Assembly (NCBI GenBank): GCA_903813345.2
Contig: CAIIXF020000006.1
Location: forward strand, 13,954,348-14,018,347
DNA from: Owenia fusiformis
Taxonomy: Eukaryota > Annelida > Polychaeta > Sabellida > Oweniidae
Length of the DNA stretch: 64,000 nucleotides
Direction of reading: 5' to 3'
In this document: positions 10,886 through 22,191 of the stretch, piece after piece
Layout: the number at the start of each line of letters is the position of its first letter
Numbering within the stretch: position 1 is the first letter of the stretch
Notes under the pieces: model-generated
Databases searched by the model: none
What the model was told of the DNA's origin: nothing
What the model saw: the letters and a program-made list of their open reading frames with translations, nothing else
Translations under genes and position numbers: made by a program

Positions 10886-13080
10886 AGCCTTATTTTACCT
10901 TCTGAGGGCAACATACTCAAATACTTTTCTTTCACTGAAGATTTGGTGGGAACTATGACTAAAGTGGCAGTTCACATATGCAGCAACCACGTATGGTCAA
11001 CAATGGTCCACATTTTGTTATTCATCATGATGTGGCATCTATTTCTTCTATTTTCAATGAAGCCATGTGCCTTCTATATCAGTTGCTGTCATGTTTTCTT
11101 GAGATGGCTCATTGGATTCTAGAGATGGGGAAAGATTTATATCAAATCATTTTGTGCCTCTGTTGGAGAAAAATGAACAGCCAATTCCAGCATAAGTTTC
11201 AGCAGAAATAGGAAATAGTAAGCAAGGACAAAAAGAACCAGGAATATCAAGTTTCTTCTCCCAGGAAAGAAAAAGACATTACACTTAGCTACAGTATATC
11301 TTCCACCATTACACAAAGATTATCACATAATCATGACCGAAAGCTGAAACCATAAACATTAGACACTCGTGTTAAATGAAGCACAAAATAGCAAATCTTT
11401 ATATGTTATAATAGAAAAATTAGACAAATACTTTTCGCCATAAGTGAAGGTCATTGAAAAACATAAAACATTCAATCCCATAACAATGTAGATAGTTTCC
11501 TATGTAAGTGATACAATCAAGCTGACATTTGCTCTTTGGTAATTCTGAGTGTGAACTTTTACACCAGTTCGTAAATGGGATGAATAACCGAGATTTATCG
11601 GAGAAGATAAAAATAATAGACCATAAGAAGTTGTCACTTACCAAGGTGATAGAAATGGCCAGGATTCGTGAACATGTGAGTGCCTGAACCTTGCAAGTTA
11701 AATGGGAAACCCTGCAGAATGTTGATGATGTCACAAGATCTAGAAGGTCAGAAAGGTCAACACGTCCAAGGGACAATCTCATTCACAATCAAGTGAGACA
11801 ACTTTCAAATGCAAGAAATGTGCTTTGAACCATAAACCAAGGGAATGTGGAACATTTAGAAAAACATATTTGCAATGCGGTGGACTGAATCACTACATAT
11901 GTTGTTGCAAAAAGCAGTTCAGATGATCAGGATGATTATTACAAGGTATTCGTTGGTGAGATCATGTGCCACAATCATGAGCCTTATTTTACCTTCTGAG
12001 GGCAACATACTCAAATACTTTTCTTTCACTGAAGATTTGGTGGGAACTATGACTAAAGTGGCAGTTCACATATGCAGCAACCACGTATGGTCAACAATGG
12101 TCCACATTTTGGCCCTGCTAAATGTTATTCATCATGATGTGGCATCTATTTCTTCTATTTTCAATGAAGCCATGTGCCTTCTATATCAGTTGCTGTCATG
12201 TTTTCTTGAGATGGCTCATTGGATTCTAGAGATGGGGAAAGATTTATATCAAATCATTTTGTGCCTCTGTTGGAGAAAAATGAACAGCCAATTCCAGCAT
12301 AAGTTTCAGCAGAAATAGGAAATAGTAAGCAAGGACAAAAAGAACCAGGAATATCAAGTTTCTTCTCCCAGGAAAGAAAAAGACATTACACTTAGCTACA
12401 GTATATCTTCCACCATTACACAAAGATTATCACATAATCATGACCGAAAGCTGAAACCATAAACAATAGACACTCGTGTTGAATGAAGCACAAAATAGCA
12501 AATCTTTATATATTATAATAGAAAAATTAGACAAATACTTTTCGCCATAAGTGAAGGTCATTGAAAAACATAAAACATTCAATCCCATAACAATGTAGAT
12601 AGTTTCATATGTAAGTAATACAATCAAGCTGACATTTGCTCTTTGGTAATTCTGAGTGTGAACTTTTACACCAGTTCGTAAATGGGATGAATAACCAAGA
12701 TTTATCGGAGAAGATAAAAATAATAGACCATAAGAAGTTGTCACTTACCAAGGTGATAGAAATGGCCAGGATTCGTGAACATGTGAGTGCCTGAACCTTG
12801 CAAGTTAAATGGGAAACCCTGCAGAATGTTGATGATGTCACAAGATCTAGAAGGTCAGAAGGTCAACACGTCCAAGGGACAATCTCATTCACAATCAAGT
12901 GAGACAACTTTCAAATGCAAGAAATGTGCTTTGAACCATAAACCAAGGGAATGTGGAACATTTAGAAAAACATATTTGCAATGCGGTGGACTGAATCACT
13001 ACATATGTTGTTGCAAAAAGCAGTTCAGATGATCAGGATGATTATTACAAGGTATTCGTTGGTGAGAACATGTGCCACAA
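10886..13080 (+). repeat. Tandem duplication of a 1.09-kb gypsy gag segment
   Basis: Unit 1 runs 10886-11979 and unit 2 runs 11980 to about 13080. Both begin AGCCTTATTTTACC and end ATGTGCCACAA. They are nearly identical apart from scattered substitutions and a 12-bp extra segment (GGCCCTGCTAAA) in unit 2 near 12112. High identity over 1.1 kb means the duplication is much younger than the inactivation of the gypsy element it lies in. Confidence 0.9.
12760..13060 (+). pseudogene. Gypsy gag C-terminus with zinc knuckles (second copy)
   Basis: The frame contains FKCKKCALNHKPREC and then LQCGGLNHY followed by CCCK. These are two Cys-rich knuckles of the kind that ends Ty3/gypsy gag proteins and binds RNA. 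The first knuckle is degenerate (C-x2-C with a displaced final Cys). The first copy of the same coding segment lies at about 11665-11930. Downstream the frame decays before the protease motif at 13.36 kb. Confidence 0.55.
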
Positions 13081-13354
13081 ATATCTAAGCACGAGTGCAA
13101 AGGTGAAAGGACCAAAACTTGTAATGGAACTTAGCAAGAAAAAGCAAACTCTAAGTGCATACCAGTTAAGAAATACAAACCCCATATATCCCAAAACCAT
13201 GATCTAACGTGAAAAGAAACAATATCTAATACCCCCTTTCCACAAAATTCAAGAACTGATATCACAATCCAAGACCAGAACACCAAGGGACATTTCATTC
13301 ATACCGAAGTCATTACATGTTGAAGAAAAAATTAGAAATTGATATCCAATACTC

Positions 13355-13400
13355 ATAACATCAAAAATAGTTGTAGATACAAGTACTCATACAAGATAGA
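13355..13400 (+). pseudogene. Gypsy aspartic protease active-site relic
   Basis: A short frame reads KIVVDTSTHT, matching the V-D-T/S-G active-site loop of retroviral-type proteases with the Gly changed. It sits at the expected place between gag and RT. Its frame is closed by a stop just after, so the protein is not made. Confidence 0.4.
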
Positions 13401-14811
13401 GCATTCAGTCTCAAATGATGTGGGATAGATAAAATCCAGTCTCCAAGTCCATAGGCGTTTCAAAGGGTCAACATCCATTCACAAAAGCCATCGCCATAAT
13501 CCATAAAACACAATAATTCACATTGGTCATCAGGAGAAAAACTATGGCTGGTTTCGATCCCTATTTCTCAACCATTAATGCCATAGCAGGGATCTACCTC
13601 AAAAGGTGCCAAGTGAAAAAATTGTGAGTTCAGCGCCAATGTCTTAAACAATTCCTATATCCTTCAGCATCTCCAAGTGGTAAAACTTGAAACTTCGAAA
13701 TTAATGATTTGTATTTTTCAGCAAAGCCCAGAAAGTATTTCTTAAGCTTCATACAATTATAACCTTGACCTAACAGATCACTAAAGTATTGTGTCTTGAC
13801 TTAAAATCGAAATATTTAGAGCATGCCCTGCCATATCTAATAAGCTGGGATACATAGACCCCATATGCTGGGTTTAATGGAATATTACTGTCTAAATGGG
13901 GAAAATTCACAATATTAAAGTTGAAATCATCTCGTTTATCATACAACTAACAATATATACTGTTGTCTTGTTCAATGTTAATGAGAAGGCTCATTCATGT
14001 TCGATTCATTATATGCTTCTGGTTGGTGATATTCCAGACCCAATATTTTGGAGTGATTTGCTGATACAAGAGCTCTGTGTTGATAAATTGATAAATCTCA
14101 TATTTCAGGAGTGAATTTGAGTTCTATCGAGATGTTCTTGGTGAAATCAGACAAACAGATGATAGGACTACCCATTACCTGTGCTGGGCCCAAAGCCAGT
14201 CAACTGTTTAGGACATTCAAAGGAGAACCCCCGATAAGTAGAGCTTTTTAGAAGCACACAACTATTTTATTCTGGAAGTGATCATCATGAATTTTTACCA
14301 TACTTTTAGAATTCAATTCTCCATATTTCGTTACATTTTGCTTAAAATCAATAATTTTCCCATTACTGTACGAGCAAAATAGAATGTGGCTAAGTAACAT
14401 AATGAAGCAAAGTCTTAGTTTTCGTAGAGAAATCGATGGGCACTCCACCAGAAATATATTTTAAGAATTTTGTACGAATTGGTTCCATTATTCCATCATT
14501 CTCATGAGTGGAAAAGGTCTCCAAAACATATTTTTAGGGAAACGCCCATTGATTTCTTTTTATTTTCTAAGAGCTCAGATAAATAGGTATCTTACAACTG
14601 TGACACTTTGTTCCTATCCAATCAGGCCATACACGGATTTTAACCACAAATAAAGAGTCTAACCTTAAAAACCGAATTCATTGACTTGCAAAAAATGTTC
14701 TTAAAAAAGCAATTTTTATATCACACAAGTTGTTTTTGGGAATATCTAAGATCACCTAATTTCTAAGATCATCTCTGATGTAGTGGCTGTGTAAAGAAAT
14801 GGTGATGTAAG

Positions 14812-15380
14812 ATTATGTGTAGATCCTACAGATTTGAATAAGTCAATCAAAAGGGAACATTACCCAATACCAAAGAAGGATTTGATTATTAGTGAGATGA
14901 AAAATGCAAAGGTGTTTAGTAAGTTGGAGCATGACATGCACTTAAAAATGGCCACTTTAAAGGCTGGCCAAATACAATGTCAAGTTAAATAAAGGAAAAT
15001 GTCAAATCGGAGAATCAGAAATCACCTTTTTGGGAGAGAAACTAACTCAAGTTCAACTCAACTCAAGTTCAACTTAATGAAGGTAGGATAGATACAATCA
15101 CTAATTTAGAGAGTCCAAAAGACAAAACTGAACTTCAAAGAATATTTGGGGTGATTAATCATGCTGGAAAATTCATCCCTAATTTGAACTACTTAAAGCT
15201 TTTAGAATCTCACGTTATCTGGAAATGGGAAAAAAATCATGAGCAAGAGTTCCAAGACATAAAAAGGTCATAAGTTCATCCCCAGTCTTAGCCTATTTTG
15301 ACCCTCTAAGGAAAACAAAGAGTTTCAACAGATTCCAGTGAGGACTCATTAGGGATGGTTCTTATGCAACAGCATGGTAC
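14812..15380 (+). pseudogene. Gypsy reverse transcriptase relic up to the LTR insertion
   Basis: The first frame gives CVDPTDLNKSIKREHYPIP, the start of the gypsy RT palm, then F-S-K-L-E (D changed to E in the first catalytic motif). The central RT, including YxDD, is missing. Later pieces give KCQIGESEITFLGE, then the PKDKTELQRIFG and NHAGKFIPN blocks of the thumb/connection, and finally the start of RNase H with a D-S-S plus LMQQHG. The sequence stops at 15380 exactly where the LTR-like insertion begins; joining to 19226 gives QQHGTDWKPVAYGSKSL. Several frameshifts are present. Confidence 0.75.
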
Positions 15381-15938
15381 TGTAATGATGTTGAACCAGT
15401 TCATCCCTATGTGTGATTGATATAGTGGTACTTACCTGCCAGAGTTCACATATTGTCCCTTAAGACGATAATTACAGCAGATTGTTAAGACTTTACAGAA
15501 ATTTTATTCATTTTTCATAAACTTGAGTTAATATTGGCGACGTAAATGAGGCTGCCATATTAGTTTTGCCCATATAAGGAACGAGCTAAATTACTTCACT
15601 TTTAGCCGTCCTAGATTAAGTTAGAGGTATAGAGTTTTGAATTAGATACCTTTTAATGCCTATATCTTTATCATTCGTTAGAAATTAGAGGGAATTGCTT
15701 CGTCAAATTTCGACTAGGAAACGTTTCGAATTTAACTTCCGGTTGGTAATTTTGTCATATTTTGCAGTTTATCAACATTTTGCAAGCTCCTATCTTCTAT
15801 CAAAACATTCTAGAGTCATTTATCGTTTCAGTATAGCCCCGCCACTGTAAAACTGTTTTTAGCCCAAAACACTTGGATTACTGGCGGAGTTATATTTTCT
15901 TACCGCGAAAGGAGAACTATTTTGTTACAGGGACTATA

Positions 15939-16997
15939 CCAGGTCGTTCAATAAGTTCCCGGAAAAACGCTCTCATTTTGTTAGTTTGTAGTATATTTTA
16001 TTGAAATTTTCACAGTATGTGTAAAATTTATTTAGAATTTATGTATAGAAATATTTTTATACAATATTTCATATTTATTAACTTATCCTTGATAACGTGA
16101 CGTCATAAAAAGGTATGCGGGGCACTATTTTGACGTTAAAATTTCACAATTTTCAATTTATTCATCATATGTTCACATTTTTTTGTATTTGTTTTATTTC
16201 AACTGAATAAACAGTCCGGTTGCCATGGTAACTATGTGACATCGTATTACTGCTGTACAAGATGGAAAAATTCTTGGAATTGATGACATCATACATATTT
16301 GCATGACATCACACAACTAATGCATGACATCAGTCATTAGTCAGACACCAAAATGGCTACTGCAGTATGGGATGCAGATTTGCTCAGAAAGAACTCATTA
16401 TGCAGATAGAAGCTCTATCCATTTCTGTGTCATGGACAATGGAACTGCAAGACCAGGCACTCTATTCACATGATACGGCAGTATTAGATTTTGCTGTTTT
16501 CAACAGATTGAATGAAGCTCTGAGGGGGATTCGCTTTCGCTCAGTTGATGATCTTAAAGCAGGTGTTCAGAATGCACTAAAGGAGAAGTTTCCAGCTTGG
16601 TTCCATGACCAATACAAGCAATGGGTTCAGAGACAGAGGCTATGTATTCAACACGATGGTTCATATTTTGAGCATTTAATGTAGATGACAGTGGAGGACT
16701 ATGTGAATATATAATCTTACAAGCATACAAAGACATCAAAGGGTGTTAAATATATCGTAAAATGTGACTAAAACGTTTAGATTTAATGATCCAAACCGTA
16801 ATACTAAAGAGTGCCCCGCATACCCTTTTGTGACGTCACATGTTGTTGGATAACTTAAAAACTAGTTAGACATTTTCAAATTAATTTAATACAATGATTT
16901 GGAAATAAATTGCACACAAACTGTGAAAATTTCAATGAAAAATATTATAAACTAATAAAATGAGAGCGTTTTTCCAGGAACTTATTGAACGACCTGG
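15939..16997 (+). mobile_element. Mariner-type element with TA duplication and decayed transposase
   Basis: The inverted ends CCAGGTCGTTCAATAAGTTC (left) and its near-complement ending GAACGACCTGG (right) are flanked by TA. Subterminal sequence (GAGAGCGTTTTTCC, GTGAAAATTTCAAT) is also inverted for about 100 bp. Inside, a plus-strand remnant from about 16350 keeps a start (MATAVWDADL) and, from about 16480, a C-terminal mariner-like segment: RLNEALRGIRF, a V-D-D-L helix, then Q-x-W and a GSYFE-type ending. The DDE core is deleted, leaving an internally deleted, non-autonomous element inside the LTR. Confidence 0.7.
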
Positions 16998-17299
16998 TAT
17001 AAGGCGAAAGCGGTGAGCTTAGCTCAGTTCTTATTTCAGGTTCAGTGAATGCATCTCGAGGATCAAGTTAGTTTTTCTTTCAGGTTCAAGGGATACGTTT
17101 CGAAATTGAGTTCTTAGGTTCCAGCAATACATTCAAGTGCATACAAATCAAGAGATTCGAGTACATATTCAGGTACTTTGAAATTCTTTTACTTTGAAAT
17201 TGAAATACTTCTATAGAGACATTTTCTTGAGAACAATTGTTTATTGGAATTTAACTTAAACTTATTTGACAACTTTGGGATTTCTACTTTGGATTTATT

Positions 17300-18720
17300 T
17301 TAGGAACTTGATTTATTTTAGGGATTTTATTTCAGGACTTTGTTTGTTTCCAGAACTTTGTCTATTTTCAGATGTGAACTGGAGTTGGTTTATTTTCAGG
17401 TGTGTTCCAGATTGTTTATTACTCTCAGGTAAACCCTGCAGATGAATCAGGCTGTTCTTTCAGAGATTCCGAGGTCTGCAGATGCAATCCAGTTAGCATA
17501 TACTTTCAGGACTTTGTATTTTCAGATGTGATCCGAATCAAGAGTATGCAGGGTAGAGACTGTGTGTATTTTCAGATGCTGTCCAGACTCTTTGTATATA
17601 TTTTCAGGAGCTGTCCAGACCAGGTGTATTTCTAAAGCAGAGACTTTGTAAATTTTCAGGACCTGTCCGGACCAGGTATATTTGCAAAGCAGAGACTTTG
17701 TATATTTTCGGGAGCTGTCTGGACCAGGTGTATTTGCAGAGCAGAGACTTTGTGTATTTTCAGAAGCTGTCCGGACTAGGAGTAGTCACACAGACTGTGT
17801 ATTTTTAGGTGCTGATCCGGATCTTAGGGAGTTTGTAGAGATTTGACATATTTTCAGAAGTGATCCAGAGTCTGTGCAATTGCCGAGAACCTGGTGTATT
17901 TTCAGGAGTTTTGTATATTTCAGAGTATGCTTTGTAGGCATTCTATTTCAGAGATTACTTTGTAGGCATTCCATTTCAGAGTTTGCTTTTCAGGCACTCT
18001 ATTTCAGGGTTTGCTTTGTAGGCATTCTATTTCAGAGTTTGCTTTTTAGGCATTCCATTTCAGAGATTGCTTTGTAGGCATTCTATTTCAGAGTTTGCTT
18101 TATATTTTCAGGGTTTGCCTTCTATATATTTTCAGGGTTTGCCTTCTATATATTTTCAGGGTTTGCCTTCTATATATTTTCAGGGTTTGCCTTCTACTTT
18201 TCAGGGTTTGCCTTCTACTTTTCAGGGTTTGCTTTGTAGGCATTCCATTTCAGAGCTTGCTTTACAGGCATTCTATTTCAGGGTTTGCTTTGTAGGCATT
18301 CGATTTCAGAGATTACTTTGTAGGCATTCCATTTCAGAGTTTGCTTTCTATATATTTTCAGGGTTTGCCTTCTACTTTTCAGGGTTTGCCTTCTACTTTT
18401 CAGGGTTTGCTTTGTAGGCATTCTATTTCAGGGTTTACTTTGTAGGCATTACATTTCAGAGACTACTTTATTGGCATTCCATTTCAGAGTTTGCTTTGCA
18501 GGCATTCTATTTTAGGGTTTGCTTTGTAGGCATTCTATTTCAGGGTTTGCTTTGTAGGCATTCCACTTCAGAGATTACTCTGTAGCCATTCTATTTCAGA
18601 GATTACTTTGTAGGCATTCCATTTCAGAGTTTGCTTTGCAGGCATTCCATTTCAGAACTTGCTTTGGAGGCATTCTATTTCAGAGCTTATGTTCCGATCC
18701 AGACATTCCTTTCCAGGGAT
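17300..18720. repeat. Minisatellite, about 28-bp unit, inside the LTR-like insertion
   Basis: From about 17930 to 18680 the unit GTAGGCATTCTATTTCAGAG plus TTTGCTTT is repeated some 25 times with variants. It is interspersed with a second unit, GGTTTGCCTTCTATATATTT plus TCAG. More degenerate, longer-spaced versions built around ATTTTCAG run from about 17300. Every unit carries a pyrimidine-rich stretch ending in CAG. The open frames across it arise from the repeat, not from a gene. Confidence 0.9.
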
Positions 18721-19225
18721 TGTAATTTCAGGTTCACTGAGTAAAGAGCCTTGTTGTGGAGAGGAACAGATACATATACAGAGTAAGAGACCTTTACAAC
18801 AGAAAACCGGGCAGATACAGATACAGAAAATCAGACTGTAGCAGAATTCCAGAGAGATACAGAGATTTATAAAATTATAGACACTGAAGCAGATATAGAC
18901 ACTAATTGCAAGATATTTGGTGGCAAGAATATTGATTCAAAGACACTGGAGATATAGTCAACATCAAGCCAGAGACATTTTCGGTTTATTTTGTAAAATA
19001 TTGTGGGCTAATAACAGCCAAAATAGAGTTAACTTCTTTTTATATATAAACTTGAAATACTGTGTTTGTCACTATTTATAGGCAGTAGGCTCGGCTCAAG
19101 TAAAGTGTCAACTGACCCCGACACGCCCAAAGACGTCTCACCCCTATATAAACAAACGAACCCCAACCTTCCAAAATCATAACATCACACACACACTACC
19201 GCGGAAGTTGGAGCCGTTCGTTACA

Positions 19226-20108
19226 GTACTGATTGGAAGCCAGTGGCTTACGGTAGCAAATCCCTTACGGAATGTTAAAAAAGATGGGCCCAGATAGAAA
19301 AAGAATGGGATTAGTTGAAGGGTGCAAAAAATTTCATGAATACATATATGGGATGGATAAAATTGAACTTGAAACAGATCATAAGCCTTTGATACGAATA
19401 TCCCAGAAAAAATTCAATGACATGACCCCAAGGTTACAAAGGTTGTTCATAAAACTGCAAAAATATGATTATACAATGATATACACCCCTGGAAAAAACT
19501 TGGTACTAGCAGACACCCTCAGTAGAGCAAGTTTCAGACCAAAAAGATCAGAACCAAGAGTTTCAAAACTAGATATCAAAATACCTGTCTCAGAGAACAT
19601 AATGAGAAAAATCCAAATAGAAACAAAGAAAGATCCCATATTATCCAAGATTATTGACTATGTAAGAAATGATTGGGAAAAGGGGTCAGAGAAAATATAC
19701 TCACAAATGAAACATGAAATTACTGGAGTGGATGATATTCTTTTGAGAGGGCAAACAGTAATTATCCCAAAAAGCATGAGGAAGGAAATATTGAATAGGG
19801 TCCATGAAGGTCACTTCGGAGTAGAAAAGTGTAAGCGAATAGCTAGAAAATCAGTATACTGGCCAGGCATTAATATTGATATCTCAGACATGATAGGTAA
19901 GTGCGAAACACGTCTTGAGCTGAAGTACAACAATGCAAAACAGCCATTGATAAATGGTGGCAAAACAAAAGGCCCCTGGGAAAAGGTTGAAATAGACCTT
20001 TTCAAACTCTTTGATAAGGACTATCTTTTAGTGACTGATTATTTCTCAAACTACCCAGAATGTGTTCATCTGTCAAGTACAAAGGCAAAAGACATTATAT
20101 GGACATAT
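19226..20108 (+). pseudogene. Gypsy RNase H and integrase N-terminal half, truncated
   Basis: After the LTR insertion the RNase H frame resumes (DWKPVAYGSKSL). After one break comes the open run 19272-20120: ELETDHKPLI, RLQRLFIKLQ, YTPGKNLVLADTLSRA. Then the integrase zinc domain VHEGHFG with YWPG follows; the C-x2-C pair is degraded to KCETRLE. The core starts with KVEIDLF (first catalytic Asp) and DYFSNYPE. The frame stops at 20118, before the second Asp, so integrase is incomplete. About 280 residues without a stop make this the best kept part of the element. Confidence 0.8.
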
Positions 20109-20646
20109 TATACTTTATGAGGCCAAGTGGAGTCTGTTATTCACTTAATTAGTATGTGTAGAGTTTTACCTGTCTGCCGCTTAGATTTTGTTATTCCAGA
20201 GTGACGGAAATGACGTAAGCAGAAGTAGGTAAATTCAACCAATGAGAAGCGAGGTAAGTATTTGCTCCGTTTGATTGGCGCCATCAAGTATTACACATGA
20301 AACTAAATTTGTTCTGCAAAGTAAGAAGATTTAGAAGGTACGCACATTGTTTTATAAGTAGTATTTGGAAGCAGTTGGTTTGTGATTATCAGTGATTTAT
20401 TAAGTTAGCTTACCGTTACATGTGACGGTCGCATAGTTCCATATTTCATGGAAAATAGGTAGAAGTAATGTATTATCGCCCAATGCATATTTTTTCCTTT
20501 TAACTTAGTTTTTTTTTTAAAATTATTAAGTTACGGTAATGTTAGTGTTCCGTCGAAAAGACAATAGTATAATAAAATAGGAAAACAATTAAAAGTCATT
20601 AAGGAATACGATTATCCAATCTACATTTTACAGAAAAGCTGGTAGG
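20109..20646. other. Noncoding junction before the YR-type retroelement
   Basis: No frame. It lies between the truncated integrase and the hydrolase frame and may be the leader or terminal repeat of the next element; I could not match it to another copy in the window. Confidence 0.3.
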
Positions 20647-21306
20647 ATGGACAGATGTTTGGCCTTGGGTCATTCCTATATTCTAGAAACCCAGAATCGG
20701 TGCTTACAGTCGCCGATATTGCTAAAATCAGAAAGAAAAGGAATTGACTATGAATTTCTGGGAGAGCCGGGTGGCAAAACAGACCAGATGGAAGCATTGT
20801 TTAAGACAGTAGACACGAGCACGTACCAGATGATTTATCTACAGGTTGGGGGGCAATGACCTGAATAAAGTTATAAAGAAGGGAAATGTAGTGCCAGTTG
20901 AAAGTGCGGCAGAAGAAAAAGCTACGGCAATAATGAACCTAGCAAAATCTATAAAAAATAAGATGAAGGAAAAAACAGTTGTTTGTATAGGTCAATTAAT
21001 TGAAAGAGACATAACAATTACAAAAAAAAGAAGAAAAACGGTAGATGGACCAAAAAATGGATCAAAAATGAAGATGAGAAAAATATATATAATGAATTGA
21101 TCCATATGATTAACAAATTGCTAATAAACAAAGAAAAAAATAAAATAGGGATAAAATTTTGGGAAATACGGAGAGCAGACAAAATGAAAACGAAGGATGG
21201 GACGCATCTTGACAGTCCAAGTTTAGAACAATATGCTAAGCGAGGTTTAAAATCGGCTGCCTTGCATGTACTATCAAAGCTGGGTAGGTATTTAAACAAA
21301 CAATAA
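20647..21306 (+). pseudogene. SGNH-hydrolase-like ORF of a YR-type retroelement, frameshifted
   Basis: The four SGNH (GDSL-type esterase) blocks can be read in order: LGHSY (Ser of block I), GEPGGKTDQ (Gly of block II), YLQVGGNDL (Asn of block III) and DGTHLD (Asp/His of block V). Block III is reached only after a frame change at the six-G run near 20848, and the frame changes again in the A-rich run near 21030. All four signature residues survive. SGNH ORFs are known passengers of some Ngaro-type tyrosine-recombinase retrotransposons, which fits the gag and RT downstream. There the hydrolase is usually the last gene; here it precedes gag, so it may be the tail of a neighbouring copy. Length of about 220 residues is normal for the fold. 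Confidence 0.65.
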
Positions 21307-21469
21307 TGGTCCACATGCAGTGATAACGTTATACAAATAATAGTTTTTATAATGCTAAAGAATTATATTACAATTTCTCAGTTAGAGAATGTGAAGGGAT
21401 TTGAGTAAGAGCAATTATTATGAAACCGTTCAATATTAGGTTACAATAGAAACGTTAGTCTATTAACAC

Positions 21470-21920
21470 ATAATAATACTACAGTTATCCTTAAAAGCAC
21501 AGATATCCCTTATGCAGTTATGGGGAGAAACAATTCATAATGCCATATATGGATAAATTGACACATGGAAGTATAATGAACATTATCTAGTTATAAGTTT
21601 AGGTTAGAACAAAACCGGTACAGTTAGCCCAGGTTCAGCTACAGGGGTAAAGTTATTATCAATTTATGGGACAGTTATCCCTTGTAAAGTTATGGGGTGA
21701 AATTATTTATTTGCCATATAATGATATAGTTATCCATTATAGATCAGTGGAACTTCATGTAGCTAAAAGTTATTAGCTTTATCATACATTGGTACAGTTA
21801 GCCCTTGTCCAGTTACAGGGCGTAATAGTTATTATTATCATGGAATGGTCAGTTATCCCTTGTCCAGTTACGGGGTGAAATTAATTAATGCCATTTATTG
21901 ATGATAGTTACCCATGAAGT
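21470..21920. repeat. Degenerate repeats between the hydrolase and gag frames
   Basis: The phrases ACAGTTATCCCTT or ACAGTTAGCCCTTG followed by CAGTTA(C/T)(A/G)GGG recur about six times between 21480 and 21880, spaced 70-110 bp. Each copy can pair with itself (CCCTTG...CAGGGG). This may be a terminal or internal repeat of the YR element or an independent minisatellite. Confidence 0.55.
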
Positions 21921-22191
21921 AAAAACAAGGAAGGCAAAGTAAGGTGGAAAATTTCCAAACTTGAAACAAGCACAATGCAATGACAGCAATGGGAAAGCAC
22001 GTGCATTTGCCCTGGAGTCGTTCATTCATACATTCACCATTTGATTCCTTGTAATACTGAATGGGAAGTTTAGGGCTATAATGGAGGGTGAATAAGTTGT
22101 ACATTACATACATAAATACATATTACATACAAGTAGAAATACATTAATGCAATTTGTTGAATAATCTATATAATGGGGTTGTTTCTAGAAC

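Larger units (their letters stand above)
15381..19225. mobile_element. TG...CA insertion with 4-bp duplication, probable solo LTR
   Basis: The insert starts TGTAATGATG and ends CGTTACA, giving the inverted TGTAA/TTACA ends typical of LTRs. It is flanked by GTAC at 15377-15380 and 19226-19229. Removing it restores the gypsy RNase H frame without loss or gain of a codon, which is strong evidence for the borders. Without the nested mariner (15939-16997) it would be about 2.8 kb. There are no gag or pol frames inside and no internal direct copy of its own start, so a long solo LTR is favoured over a full element. A TATATAAA at about 19145 lies about 80 bp from the right end. Confidence 0.75.
10886..20108 (+). 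mobile_element. Decayed Ty3/gypsy element carrying nested insertions
   Basis: Plus-strand pieces appear in the canonical order: gag zinc knuckle (duplicated, to 13.05 kb), protease (about 13.36 kb), RT (from about 14.81 kb), RNase H and integrase (19.23-20.11 kb). The RT/RNase H frame is cut at 15380 by a 3,845-bp LTR-like insertion and resumes exactly at 19226. Integrase is truncated at about 20108, where the YR-type region begins. I found no LTR belonging to this element. Many stops and frameshifts show it is long dead. Confidence 0.7.

Noticed and set aside
10853-12318. Repeated frames at 10853-11122 and 11875-12318
   Set aside because: Nearly identical only because of the 1.09-kb DNA duplication; no gag or other domain is seen in that frame.
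18067-18417. Open frames of 60-116 codons across 17.4-18.8 kb
   Set aside because: They are read through the 28-bp minisatellite and repeat the same short peptide; no gene.
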